Source of the DNA: Roseiflexus castenholzii DSM 13941
GTDB lineage: Bacteria > Chloroflexota > Chloroflexia > Chloroflexales > Roseiflexaceae
Direction: 5' to 3'
Length of the DNA stretch: 64,000 bases
NCBI RefSeq assembly: GCF_000017805.1
Contig: NC_009767.1
Coordinates: 3,658,001-3,722,000, forward strand
The position numbers were made by a program, and so were the translations under genes. Below the pieces are notes generated by a model that was not told the DNA's origin, did no database searches, and saw only the letters and a program-made list of their open reading frames with translations. Every line of letters begins with the position of its first letter. The stretch's first letter is position 1. This document shows positions 8,636-17,624 of this stretch, in pieces.

Positions 8636-9565
8636 TCACATGATGTTGCCGGCGCCTGGCGTATAACTCGATGCAATGACTGCGTTAGCAATGAGCGTAT
8701 CGGTCTGGGTCACGCCGCCGGTGCGCAGCATGCCGCTGTCGATGGTCATCATCGCCGTATTGATACGCACAAGCGCGCCACTGCCCTGGACGCTGATCGC
8801 CCCATCAGTCAGGTCTTCAATCGTCGTGGCGCCAGCCGTCCCTGTCTGTGTTGCTGCCCTCTCCTGCCGCTGCACCCGCGCCGCGCCGCCGGTCTGCTGG
8901 ATGGTGTGGGTCAATTCGTGCGCCAGCAGCGCGCGCCCCTCGTCGCTGCCCGGCTGATACTGCCCCGGCGCGAAGGCGATGTCGTTCCCGACGGTGAACG
9001 CCAGCGCATCGAGCGACCGCGCGACGGTTGCAGCACGTGCATCGGTATGGATGCGCACCTGGCTGAAATCGTGCCCGAAACGCGGCTCCATGAACGCGCG
9101 CGTCTCCCGGTCGAGCGGCGCACCGCCGCCGTGCATGGCGTCAATCGCTGCCTGTGTCTCAGGCGTCACTTCCGGGACGGCGCCAGGTTCTTCTTTCGCC
9201 TGGATCAGATCTTCCTCTTCCTCAGCAGCGCCTGCCGACGTCGGTTCGTCTTTCTGCGCTGCGCATTCCGCGCACATCTGTTGAATGCCGCCTGCAACAC
9301 GCGAGGTCTGAACCTCCTCATCGCTCATGCGCAGCACCTGCGACGCAATGCGGTCAGCCTCCTGTTCGTACACGTCGCCCGGGGCGTTGACCATCAGTTT
9401 CGTCTGCGGCACACCTGATGGCGCGTGATGGAGGGTGAAGGCGCCAAACGCATGTCCCTGCCCCGCGCCTGGCAGTGCGGTCATCGTCTCGGGCGCACGC
9501 TCAAAGGTCGCTGTATGCTGCTGCGCAGCCTGGCGTTGACGGCGTATCATCAGACGTTCGTGCAT
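8636..9565 (-). CDS. DUF4157 eCIS protein with spike-tip-like C-terminus
   Basis: A 309-aa protein. The N-terminal 130 residues include IMVNAPGDVYEQEADRIA-like sequence, the usual lead-in to DUF4157, and two CxxC-type cysteines (QQMCAECAAQ). DUF4157 occupies about 140-225 with the HELTH motif. The last 70 residues (DGAISVQGSGALVRINTAMMTIDSGM, ending SYTPGAGNIM) form a short beta-prism-like repeat that resembles, from memory, the C-terminal tip of gp5/Vgr-type spike proteins of these systems. The protein may therefore link DUF4157 cargo to the spike, which is inference. It lies between two other cargo genes, 18 bases after the upstream one. Confidence 0.75.
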   Translation of the reverse strand: MHERLMIRRQRQAAQQHTATFERAPETMTALPGAGQGHAFGAFTLHHAPSGVPQTKLMVNAPGDVYEQEADRIASQVLRMSDEEVQTSRVAGGIQQMCAECAAQKDEPTSAGAAEEEEDLIQAKEEPGAVPEVTPETQAAIDAMHGGGAPLDRETRAFMEPRFGHDFSQVRIHTDARAATVARSLDALAFTVGNDIAFAPGQYQPGSDEGRALLAHELTHTIQQTGGAARVQRQERAATQTGTAGATTIEDLTDGAISVQGSGALVRINTAMMTIDSGMLRTGGVTQTDTLIANAVIASSYTPGAGNIM

Positions 9566-9583
9566 ATGCCTGCCTCGTTTCGC

Positions 9584-11236
9584 TCAGGGACCCTTCAATC
9601 CACCCGGCACGTCGCTGAGACGCTTGCGGTCGATCTCTTCCCACACCATGCGCATCCCTTCCTTAACCAGGTCTTCGGTCAGCACTTCTTCGTAGGGTCG
9701 GGCTTTTTTCTTCAGCCACTCCTTGCCGCCTTCCGTACTCTCACGCTCGAACAGGTCACCGGTTTCGTTCTGGGCGATGCGAATGGTGGGTTTGGTAAAG
9801 TTCAGGATCGACCCCAGACCGGTGTTGATTTCCACCTTGCCCGACGCATAGCGCGGCATGCCGAGGTCAAGGATGCTTTTTTGCTGGCGCTCCAGAGCCT
9901 GGCGCGTCTTTTCGCTCAAGCCGGCAATCTTTGCGCCAGTGATCTTCACCGGCAATTCCGGTCTGGTTCCCTCGATTTCGATCGTGAGCACGCCCGGCAT
10001 GCCAGGCTCCGCCTTGCTCATATCGGTCGTTTTCACTTTGTCTTCGCCGACCGACATGCTCGGGCTGTCCATCGTGCCGAGTTTCGACTGCGCCTGCGCG
10101 ATCGCCCATTTCGCCAGCGACTCATCGTACTGCTTCTGAAACGCCTGCGGGCGTTCCCGTTTGACAGCATCGAGCAGTTTCTTCGCACGCACCACCCGCG
10201 GATCTTCCGGTCCACTGCTGACTGGCTCGCCTTCCGCAGGAAGGCGCAATTTTGCGCGCGTTTCGAGCAGAAAGTTCTCCTGGGTCTGCGACGAGGCTTC
10301 TTCGAGCGCAGCGCGCTGCGCCTCAAGAAAAGTTTCGAGGGTGGGTCCATCCTCGTTCCCCAGTTCATCGACTTTTTTGCCAACCTCCGTGCCGGCTGAT
10401 TCCTGCGCTTTATCGAACACCTTATCGACGCCGTCTTTTGCAATCGTTTCGCCAAGCCCGGCGAGCGCGGCTTTGATGGGTCCGCGCAGCGCGCCGCCGC
10501 CCCACCCCAACAATGCATCGAGCGCCGCTTTTCCGGCGTCTTTCAGCACTTCGACGAGCGTGTTTTTTGGTTTCTCGATTGTTGCCAGGTCTTTCTCGAG
10601 TCTGTGCAATCCGTTGCGCTGTCCCTCGAAGGTCAACTGATACTGCAACCAGACGGCATCCAGCACATCTTCGAGCGTCTGGTTGTAGGGCGCTTCAGTC
10701 GGTTGCGGCCCGGGAGGAATCGGTTGAGGACCCGGTCCCGGCGTTTCCTTCCGGCGATCAAGCAGAGCATCAGCGGTATCCTGATCGACGATCTCGGCAG
10801 GAACCGTACTCCGGCTGAGCATGAAGGTCTCGAGCGCCGCCGAAGTTTTCGGACCCCACATGCCGTCCACGTTGAGGCCGGCGCCGGTTTTTTCGTTCAG
10901 TTTATGCTGCAATAGTTTGACCCGTGGGCGAAGGTCCCACGTGCCATAGTTCAAGCCATCACCGCGTTTCAAACCGACGAGCGGATTGATCGCCGAATCG
11001 GTCGGCGCCGTGTCGCCAGTGGTGAAGGCGCCGGTCATTCCATCGGACTGTGGCTCTTTGCGCTGAACCAGAGGCGCAGGCGCACTCAGACGCATCTGGT
11101 TGAACAGATGCCCATCACCAACCGGCGCACTCTGGTCAACCAAAGCATTCACCGCGCGCCATGAACGCAGTGTTGCTGTCGTCGCTGTCTCAACTGGGCG
11201 ACGACGTGGTAGTGCGACTCGCTGGCGTTCGGACAT
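9584..11236 (-). CDS. Large eCIS cargo-like protein with peptidoglycan-binding domain, no DUF4157
   Basis: A 550-aa protein. The N-terminal 70 residues are basic and resemble the lead segment of the DUF4157 proteins (HLFNQMRLSAPAPLVQRKE) but the HELTH domain is absent. Residues about 95-165 form a PG_binding_1-type repeat (LRPRVKLLQHKLNEK, VDGMWGPKTSAALETF), followed by a Pro/Gly linker. The C-terminal 370 residues are helical and charged, with a glycine-rich patch (AALDALLGWGGGALRGPIKAALAGLG) that could insert in or contact a membrane. No enzyme motif is recognisable. It is the first of four cargo-like genes after the repeat-filled gap behind the ATPase, and a toxin or tape-measure-like role is possible. 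Confidence 0.7.
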   Translation of the reverse strand: MSERQRVALPRRRPVETATTATLRSWRAVNALVDQSAPVGDGHLFNQMRLSAPAPLVQRKEPQSDGMTGAFTTGDTAPTDSAINPLVGLKRGDGLNYGTWDLRPRVKLLQHKLNEKTGAGLNVDGMWGPKTSAALETFMLSRSTVPAEIVDQDTADALLDRRKETPGPGPQPIPPGPQPTEAPYNQTLEDVLDAVWLQYQLTFEGQRNGLHRLEKDLATIEKPKNTLVEVLKDAGKAALDALLGWGGGALRGPIKAALAGLGETIAKDGVDKVFDKAQESAGTEVGKKVDELGNEDGPTLETFLEAQRAALEEASSQTQENFLLETRAKLRLPAEGEPVSSGPEDPRVVRAKKLLDAVKRERPQAFQKQYDESLAKWAIAQAQSKLGTMDSPSMSVGEDKVKTTDMSKAEPGMPGVLTIEIEGTRPELPVKITGAKIAGLSEKTRQALERQQKSILDLGMPRYASGKVEINTGLGSILNFTKPTIRIAQNETGDLFERESTEGGKEWLKKKARPYEEVLTEDLVKEGMRMVWEEIDRKRLSDVPGGLKGP

Positions 11237-11239
11237 TGT

Positions 11240-12055
11240 TCAACCTGCATTCTGCTTGTAGGCGTTTGCGAGATACATCTCGCGCTACGCCATTGTCGGG
11301 TCCCTCGCGCCCCTCACCCCTCGCGCCTCACCCCTCGCGCCTCTCGCCTCACCCCTCGCGCCTCATCCCTCGCGCCTCTCGCCTCACCCCTCGCGCCTCT
11401 CGCCTCACCCCTCGCGCCTCACCCCTCGCGCCTCGCGCCCCTCGCGCCTCGCGCCTCACGCCCCGCGCCTCGCGCCTCGCACTTCGCGCCTCGCCACCAA
11501 TGCGAGATACATCGCGCGCGACGCCATTGTCAGGACCCTCGCACCTCGCGCCTCGCCGCCAATGCGAGATAAATCTCGCGCTACACCATTATCAGGACCC
11601 TCGCGCCTCACGCCCCGCGCCTCGCGCCTCTCCGCCAATGCGAGATAAATCTCGCGCTACGCCATTATCAGGACCCTCGCGCCTCACGCCCCTCGCCTCG
11701 CGCCTCTCCGCCAATGCGAGATAAATCTCGCGCTACGCCATTATCAGGACCCTCTCGTCTCGCACCTCGCGTCTCGCACCTCGCGCCTCGCGCCTCATAC
11801 CTCGCGCCCCGCGCCTCGCGCCTCGCACCTCGCGCCTCGCCACAAATGCGAGATAAATCTCGCGCTACGCCATTGTCGGGACCCTCGCGCCTCGCCACCA
11901 ATGCGAGATACATCGCGCGCGACGCCATTGTCGGGACCCTCGCGCCTCGCGCCTCGCGTCTCGCACCTCGCGCCCCTCGCCTCGCGTCTCACACCCCCCG
12001 CCCCCCGCCCCCCGCCTCGCACCTCGCCCCTCGCGTCTCGCGCCTCGCCCCTCAC
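11240..12055. repeat. Low-complexity and hairpin repeat array A between eCIS ATPase and cargo genes
   Basis: This 800-bp gap is filled by runs of CTCGCGCCTCGCGCC-type pyrimidine-rich sequence and seven copies of a conserved unit. The unit is a hairpin GCGAGATAAATCTCGC followed by GCTACGCCATTGTCGGGACCCT, with copies starting near 11268, 11499, 11560, 11637, 11715, 11847 and 11902. Some hairpins are altered (GCGAGATACATCGCGC). ORFs here are artefacts of composition. The same unit occurs seven times between potC and potD. The repeats separate the ATPase from the cargo genes within one operon. Confidence 0.9.
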
Positions 12056-14029
12056 TTACACCCACCCTGCAACCTCGGCTTCGGTGAGTTGCTTTTCGAG
12101 TTTGGCGTACTCGGCACGCGCGGCGCGGAGCAGGTGCGCCATCCGGATCGGCTCGCCCGCATCGGCGGCGAGAAAAGCGGCATTGAGCGCAATATTGCGA
12201 ATGTTGCCGCCCGCAACGTTCAACCGCGCCAGTTTCTCGAAATCAAGCCCATCAGTCGGCGCGCCCGGCGGGAACGAGCGCCGCCAGATCTCGGCGCGCT
12301 GCGCAGCATCGGGGAACGGGAACTGCACCACGAACCGGATACGGCGCAGAAATGCCGCATCCAGCGCACTTTTCAGATTCGTCGTCAGGATGGCGAGACC
12401 GCGGTAGGCTTCCATGCGCTGCAACAGGTAACTCACCTCGATGTTGGCATAGCGGTCGTGGCTGTCCTTGACTTCGCTGCGTTTGCCGAACAGCGCATCG
12501 GCTTCATCGAACAGCAAAATCGCCCCCCCCGACTCGGCAGCGTCGAAGATGCGCCGCAGGTTCTTCTCCGTCTCGCCGATGTATTTGCTGACGACCGACG
12601 ACAGATCGATGCGATACAGGTCGAGGTGCAGTTCGTTCGCCAGCACTTCAGCCGCCATCGTTTTGCCGGTGCCGCTGGCGCCGGCAAACAGCGCGCTGAT
12701 CCCCAGCCCGCGCGAACTGCGCGCAGCAAACCCCCAGGTTTCGTACACCCGCGCCCGCTGCCGCACATGCGCCGCGATATCGCGCAAAAGACGTCGCTGC
12801 GGCTCCGGCAGCACCAGATCGTCCCATGCCACGGATGCCTCGATCCGCTGCGCCAGATCGTCAAGGCGCGGGCGTGCCTGAGCGCGACTGGCTTCCCAGA
12901 CGGCGCGCGCAACGTCGTGACCGGCATACTCCTGCACTCGACCGAGCGCCTCGGCGCTGGCGGCGCGAATAGCGTGCGCACTCAGATTGAACTGTGAAAC
13001 GAGCAGATCGACATGACCATCGAGGTGATCGGCAGTGGCGCCAAGCGCCGCGCGCCATGCATTGCGCTGCTCACGGCTGCTCGTGCGATGCACATCGATG
13101 GTGACTGTCACCCGCTGTGTTGGACGCCAGCGATCGCGCGCCGACACCATCAGGGCGCCGCCGGTCCGTTCGAGGAGCCATGTGAGCATGCTGGCGCGCA
13201 CCGTATCGGCGGGATCGACATCATCGCACTCGACAAGCAACGCACCGGCGCTCAACGCCGCTTCGCGCTCCCATAACCGTATCAGCGACTCGACATCCGC
13301 AACCGCCAATGGCATCACGGCGGCATTCAGCGTATGGAGCGTCACCCCGACCGATGCGCACGCAGCAACAGCAATCGCCTGGCGAGTCGCGCGGTCGTCG
13401 CCGCACACCTGGATGAGCGGAAACATCCCGCCGCGCGCGCGCCGCCAGACGGCGGCAATACGGTCCGCCAGCGCCTGATGCGACGGCAATAACGCCTCTG
13501 TTGCGCGGATCGGCGTTATCAGCCCACACAGCCGCTCATCGAGATACGAGATGCCGGTCAGATAATGCAACACGCGCTCATCGATCCGCAGCGGAGCGCG
13601 GGTCAGCAATCCGCCGGAGGCAGGCTCGATCAGACGCCAGTAGCGTAGCGGCGCATCGGGCGCCAGCGCGCTCCAGTGCGCGCCAGGCAGCGCGGCGAGC
13701 GCCAGGCTGAAAGTCGGCGACACCCGCTGTGGATCGCCTTGCGCTTCGGCGCACAACGTTGCAATACCCGCGTCGAGTTCCACACCGGCGCAGAGCGCCA
13801 GCAGATCGCGCTCGAATGGCGACAATCGAAACGTGGCGCACAGTGTGTCGAGCGCAGATCGCTCATCGGCGCTATCCGACTCTAGAAAAGAAAGCCGATC
13901 AGAGGCAGCAGAGGAAACGTGATTGAGGCGTGCAAGATACCGTTCGAGCGCTACACGCACACGCGCGAGCGCCGTTTCTAGCGCGCGATGATTAATGCGT
14001 TCCCAGGTTTCACCGGAGATGATGGTCAT
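12056..14029 (-). CDS. AAA+ ATPase of the contractile injection system
   Basis: A 657-aa protein with a divergent N-terminal region (about 1-400) and a C-terminal AAA+ module. Walker A GASGTGKT lies near residue 450, Walker B ILLFDEADALFG near 500, sensor-1 LAILTTNLKSALD near 550 and an arginine-rich FLRRIRFVVQFPFPD segment after it. Large CDC48/Pvc15-like ATPases of this layout are core members of eCIS loci and are thought to load cargo or help assembly. The N-terminal domain contains a degenerate second ATPase-like fold (QVCGDDRATRQAIAVA, LLVECDDVDPAD), as in family members with two modules. Its TAA-side neighbour is the DUF4255 gene 27 bases upstream. Confidence 0.92.
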   Translation of the reverse strand: MTIISGETWERINHRALETALARVRVALERYLARLNHVSSAASDRLSFLESDSADERSALDTLCATFRLSPFERDLLALCAGVELDAGIATLCAEAQGDPQRVSPTFSLALAALPGAHWSALAPDAPLRYWRLIEPASGGLLTRAPLRIDERVLHYLTGISYLDERLCGLITPIRATEALLPSHQALADRIAAVWRRARGGMFPLIQVCGDDRATRQAIAVAACASVGVTLHTLNAAVMPLAVADVESLIRLWEREAALSAGALLVECDDVDPADTVRASMLTWLLERTGGALMVSARDRWRPTQRVTVTIDVHRTSSREQRNAWRAALGATADHLDGHVDLLVSQFNLSAHAIRAASAEALGRVQEYAGHDVARAVWEASRAQARPRLDDLAQRIEASVAWDDLVLPEPQRRLLRDIAAHVRQRARVYETWGFAARSSRGLGISALFAGASGTGKTMAAEVLANELHLDLYRIDLSSVVSKYIGETEKNLRRIFDAAESGGAILLFDEADALFGKRSEVKDSHDRYANIEVSYLLQRMEAYRGLAILTTNLKSALDAAFLRRIRFVVQFPFPDAAQRAEIWRRSFPPGAPTDGLDFEKLARLNVAGGNIRNIALNAAFLAADAGEPIRMAHLLRAARAEYAKLEKQLTEAEVAGWV

Positions 14030-14056
14030 TTAATGTAATGCGCGCAGTCTATTTAT

Positions 14057-14635
14057 CTATCCGATGGTCACCATCGACACCCGGTACGACAGCGACGGAC
14101 GATAACGCGCCTGCAACGGCGACCATATCTTCGTCAATTCCTCGCCGCTCAGGTACTGTGGGCGAATTTCAAGTCGTTCTATTTGCGAGCCGGGATCAAA
14201 CCCTGCCAGCGCCTGAAGCGTCGGCGGCGGAATGCCTCCGTGATCGTCCGAAGCCAGCGTCGCCAGCGCCTCACGAATGGCGTCGCGACCGGCGAACGGC
14301 ATGCGGCACAGAACCAGTGCAGCGTACCCCAGGAGAATTTCGATCTGCAAGTCCTGCGCGCCATATGCCGTCAGAAGATAGTGCAAATCCAGCCCCAGCG
14401 CCATGCGCTGCCCGCTCCGTTCGCCGGTTCGCAGACCGGCATGCGGCGTCACCTGATGAAGGAAGAGATTGATCTGCGGGCGTTCGTCCGCACCGGTGGC
14501 GATCCGATCAGGCGGCAGCGCCGAGACAATGGCATCACTGCCAATGCTGGCATTGACGCCTTCATCGACCAATCCGTTCTCGAGCACGCTTTTGAGAAAG
14601 GCTGTGACTGAGGCGATGGCAAGGGCGCTGCTCAT
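14057..14635 (-). CDS. DUF4255 tail-terminator-like protein, first gene of eCIS operon
   Basis: A 192-aa DUF4255 (Pvc16-like) protein. MSSALAIASVTAFLKSVLENGL is the family N-terminus, followed by RPQINLFLHQVTPHAGLRT, DLHYLLTAYG and a C-terminal LSYRVSMVTIG strand. The start is set at 14635 because AGGAG stands six bases upstream; an earlier in-frame codon at 14671 adds an atypical leader. DUF4255 proteins cap the sheath-tube tail end in Afp/PVC-type particles. No same-strand gene lies upstream before the divergent gene at 14925, so the operon promoter should be in 14636-14900. Confidence 0.88.
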   Translation of the reverse strand: MSSALAIASVTAFLKSVLENGLVDEGVNASIGSDAIVSALPPDRIATGADERPQINLFLHQVTPHAGLRTGERSGQRMALGLDLHYLLTAYGAQDLQIEILLGYAALVLCRMPFAGRDAIREALATLASDDHGGIPPPTLQALAGFDPGSQIERLEIRPQYLSGEELTKIWSPLQARYRPSLSYRVSMVTIG

Positions 14636-14924
14636 GACTGCTCCTGAAAGCCGAAGCCTGGCAGAGAACAAGCTTCTTCACGTCACGGAGAGGAAGCAAC
14701 TCAATTATAATACCGTCTGTCACGAAGTCAATCCCTAAAACAGGTAAAGATGTCAGGATACTACCGCCGCTCAGCATAAGGCGCCGCTCAGCAACCGCCT
14801 GACACCTCATGATTACGATCTTCCTGAAAGCGGATATTGCAGCCGGGCGTCTTCTGTGATAGCATTGCAATCGCCTCTGCTGCGACTTGCGTCTCCGCCA
14901 AATGACGAGGGAGAAACACTGCCG
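14636..14924. promoter_or_regulatory. Divergent intergenic region (eCIS operon and beta-helix gene)
   Basis: This 289-bp gap separates the leftward eCIS operon from the rightward membrane protein gene. It is less GC-rich than its surroundings around 14695-14760 (for example AACTCAATTATAATACCG), which gives possible -10 elements on either strand, and it contains GCCGCTCAGCATAAGGCGCCGCTCAGCAACCG, a short duplicated GCCGCTCAGCA. No specific regulator site can be named. It must hold the start signals of both units. Confidence 0.45.
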
Positions 14925-16508
14925 ATGGACGAACATAACAAACGTTCGGGCGACCGTCGGGATGCGATGATCACGTTGCACGTGCCGCGCAGTGTCTTGA
15001 CGGCGCTCTGGGCGCTGGGATCGCTCATTGCGCTGGCACTTGTCGCCGTCGCCTTTGTTGCCGGGCTGGCGCTGCGCCCGGTGATGCCAACTGCGGCGCC
15101 AGTTGCAGTGACGACAATCATTCTGGAGGCGACCGCGACGTCCGCGCCGATTGTTGCTGCGATAAACGTTTCCACGTCGCCAACCGTTGTTGCGTCGCCA
15201 ACAGCATTGCCAACCGACATCCCTACAACGCAACCAACGATCGACCTCATCCGCCCGACTGCAGCCTTTCCGACAGCCATGCTCCCCACAGCGGCGAGCA
15301 CCGCAACGCCGGACACGGTCGACTTTCGCATCGACTCCCCGCCAGGAGCGGAGGGGCAACCACCAGCAGCCAACGCGCCGGTGCAGGCAGCAATCGCTCA
15401 ACCACAACCGCAGGCGGCGCCTCCTGGCGGAGCGCCAGCGGCGCGACCGGCGGATGCCGGCGGCTCAGGCGGATCGGTGCGCCCCGTAGCGACGGCGCGC
15501 CCGGCACAACACGCCCTGCGCGGGAGTGTGCGCTGGTCGGCTGCCAGCAGCCCGATCCTTATTCAGAACGACCTGCTGGTGAGCAGCGGCGCATCGCTGA
15601 TCATCGAACCGGGCGTCGAGGTGCAGATCGGGCGCGGGGTGTCACTGGTGATCGACGGTTCGATGGTGGCATTGGCAACTCCCGACCAACCGGTGCGTTT
15701 CACGCAGATCGGCGGCGGCGACGATCCACGGTTGCGTTGGGAAAGCATCATCGGGCGGGCTGGCAGCGTCATCGATCTGCGCAATGTGACGATCACCGGC
15801 GGCGGCGCCGGCGGCAGCGTGCTGACCGTGCAAGCGGGGCGGCTCTCGTTACAGAGCGCGCGTATCATTAACAATGGCGGTCACCTTCGTATCGACGACA
15901 GTTTTGTGATTATCCGCGACAGCGAGATTTCGGGCAATCGCATGCCCTACGGTTCGGCCATCGACATTACCCTGTCGCGTGGCGGCGGCGACAGCCCTGG
16001 CAGCGACATCGTGATTGTCAACAACCGCATCCTGAACAATGCACTGGTTGCCGGAACCGCGCCGCTGCGCATCACGAATCTCAGTTTCGAGCGCCCGGCG
16101 CGGATTGAGATCGAGCAGAACCTGCTGGTCGGCGCAGCCGGACCAAACCTGGCGCTCTTTACCAATGCTCAACTGATGGGGAATGTGCGGTGCAATACCC
16201 TGATCGGCGGCGCTAATGGGCTGAGCCTGCGCAGCGACGCGCCGCCGAACCTCAGCCCGATGCTCAACATCCGTGATAATGCTATCGAAGCCCACGAACC
16301 GCCGAACAATCCGTTCTACCGCCAGTTCAATATCGGCAAAGGCGCCACCAGCGACTTGCCGCTCACTATGACGAACAACTGGTGGGAACTCCCCAGCGGA
16401 CCGTATGAACCGGCGGCGAACCCGGAAGGACGCGGCGAAGCCGTGGGACCGAACATCACTTTTCTGCCCTGGTTGCCAGAACGCCCGGCGTGCGCGCCGC
16501 GTTTCTGA
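14925..16508 (+). CDS. Membrane-anchored right-handed beta-helix protein
   Basis: A 527-aa protein: a short charged cytoplasmic N-terminus, one transmembrane helix near residues 25-48 (VLTALWALGSLIALALVAVAFVAG), a Thr/Pro/Ala-rich linker to about residue 200, then a C-terminal domain of short parallel beta-helix rungs (LIIEPGVEVQIGRGVSLVIDG, RFTQIGGGDDPRLRW, LSLQSARIINNGGHLRIDDS). Such helices bind or cleave polysaccharides or serve as surface scaffolds. No catalytic residues can be assigned. The start at 14925 follows GAGGGAG and removes an implausible leader of the longer frame from 14856. It is transcribed away from the eCIS operon. Confidence 0.8.
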   Translation: MDEHNKRSGDRRDAMITLHVPRSVLTALWALGSLIALALVAVAFVAGLALRPVMPTAAPVAVTTIILEATATSAPIVAAINVSTSPTVVASPTALPTDIPTTQPTIDLIRPTAAFPTAMLPTAASTATPDTVDFRIDSPPGAEGQPPAANAPVQAAIAQPQPQAAPPGGAPAARPADAGGSGGSVRPVATARPAQHALRGSVRWSAASSPILIQNDLLVSSGASLIIEPGVEVQIGRGVSLVIDGSMVALATPDQPVRFTQIGGGDDPRLRWESIIGRAGSVIDLRNVTITGGGAGGSVLTVQAGRLSLQSARIINNGGHLRIDDSFVIIRDSEISGNRMPYGSAIDITLSRGGGDSPGSDIVIVNNRILNNALVAGTAPLRITNLSFERPARIEIEQNLLVGAAGPNLALFTNAQLMGNVRCNTLIGGANGLSLRSDAPPNLSPMLNIRDNAIEAHEPPNNPFYRQFNIGKGATSDLPLTMTNNWWELPSGPYEPAANPEGRGEAVGPNITFLPWLPERPACAPRF

Positions 16509-16567
16509 GAGCACGTCGGTGAAGGCGAATCGCCCTCCGATTCACGCAGGCGCTTTGTATAACCTGG

Positions 16568-17012
16568 TCAGTACTCGACTTGCGCGCCTGCGCGGACCCA
16601 CTCACCCTGCGCAGCGACGGTCTCATAGGTTCCGGCGCCATAGAGTGTTGCTGTGCCGTGTCCCTCCGCACGAATAGTGATCACACCGCCAACTACCTTC
16701 ACTTCCATACCCTCGCCAATCAGGGTTATCGCACCGGTATAGCCTGTCAGTCGCACTGTGCCATCGGGGAGAACGGTACGACGCCCTTTGCCCTCGGTCA
16801 TGATCCGCGTCGCATTCTTGACCCACACAGCGTCGGCGCCGCGCCCAATGGACACCGAACCATCACCGACCAGTTTCACGATACCCTTCCCCTGCGCTTG
16901 TAGCGTTCTCGTTCCATCTGCTTCAACCGCCAGTGTAATCCTGGCAGGCGCCAGCAGCGCCAGCATCAACCCCAGCGCCAGCAGCAGACGAAAACCAGTT
17001 CTTCCGCACCAT
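16568..17012 (-). pseudogene. Secreted beta-strand-rich protein, frameshifted in the signal peptide
   Basis: The long frame (from about 16990 to 16568) encodes some 130 residues of short beta repeats (GKGIVKLVGDGSVSIGRGADAVWV, GHGTATLYGAGTYE) after a hydrophobic leader LALLAPARITLAV. It has no good start of its own. An ATG at 17012, preceded by GGAGGTTGGTG, gives MVRKNWF and then leaves frame at a TTTT tract (16991-16994 on the plus strand). Removing one T joins MVRKNWF to RLLLALGLMLALLAPAR, a textbook signal peptide. This is either a real frameshift or a sequencing error. Internal ATG 16966 might allow some expression. Function is unknown. Confidence 0.65.
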
Positions 17013-17131
17013 CACCAACCTCCTCTCCCGTTTGCCGGTTGTCCGGCGCACCGTATCGTCACGCGCTCAGAATACCGGCCGGATATGAAGAAGTCGCAAA
17101 GAGAATTGGAAGATACTGTGAACCGTGATGA

Positions 17132-17551
17132 TCAGGCAGGAGAAACAACGCCAATGGTCAGGAGAATGTTGGCATACACCCGTTGCTCGCCGGTGGCAAT
17201 AACAAGCGCCGTATCCGGCGCCCGCGCAGCGTCGTAAAAGGCGAAGCGACCAAGCGGTTGCAACGTGAGATGCGGCAGCAGAGCGCGGAACTCCGTGAAG
17301 ATAGCGGGTTCTGGAGCGGTATCAGGAACCATAACGTGGGCAGATTCGATGGGGATGGCGTCAGCCAGCACAGCCAGCACATCAGTGACAGTCAGGAGGC
17401 CAGGAGCGAGATTAAGATACACCCGTTGCGCGCCGGCCGGCGCGCCGGTGGCGAAGGGATAGTTTCCGTCGGCGATCAACACCCGCGACCCGTGGCCCGC
17501 ACCCCCCAGAGCAGCAAGGATCTGGGGATGGATCAGTTTGTAGTGCAGCAT
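17132..17551 (-). CDS. RbsD/FucU-family sugar mutarotase-like protein
   Basis: A 139-aa protein of the RbsD/FucU fold. The N-terminus MLHYKLIHPQILAALGGAGHGSRVLIADGNYPFATG holds the family His and Asp active-site region, and the C-terminus RFAFYDAARAPDTALVIATGEQRVYANILLTIGV matches the typical FucU ending where an aromatic and a backbone ribbon bind sugar. Members interconvert sugar anomers for uptake or catabolism. The start at 17551 follows AGGAGTCT. No sugar transporter or kinase sits beside it, so the substrate is unknown; it lies downstream of hspR on the same strand with a 73-bp gap. Confidence 0.88.
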   Translation of the reverse strand: MLHYKLIHPQILAALGGAGHGSRVLIADGNYPFATGAPAGAQRVYLNLAPGLLTVTDVLAVLADAIPIESAHVMVPDTAPEPAIFTEFRALLPHLTLQPLGRFAFYDAARAPDTALVIATGEQRVYANILLTIGVVSPA

Positions 17552-17624
17552 AGACTCCTCTTTGCACAGTCCAACACCGGACGAACACGACACGCACCAT
17601 GGCGCACAGCGTATCTCGACGCGG

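Noticed and set aside
11161..12065. Several long frames on both strands in array A
   Set aside because: They are translations of CTCGCGCC-type repeats with no start signals.
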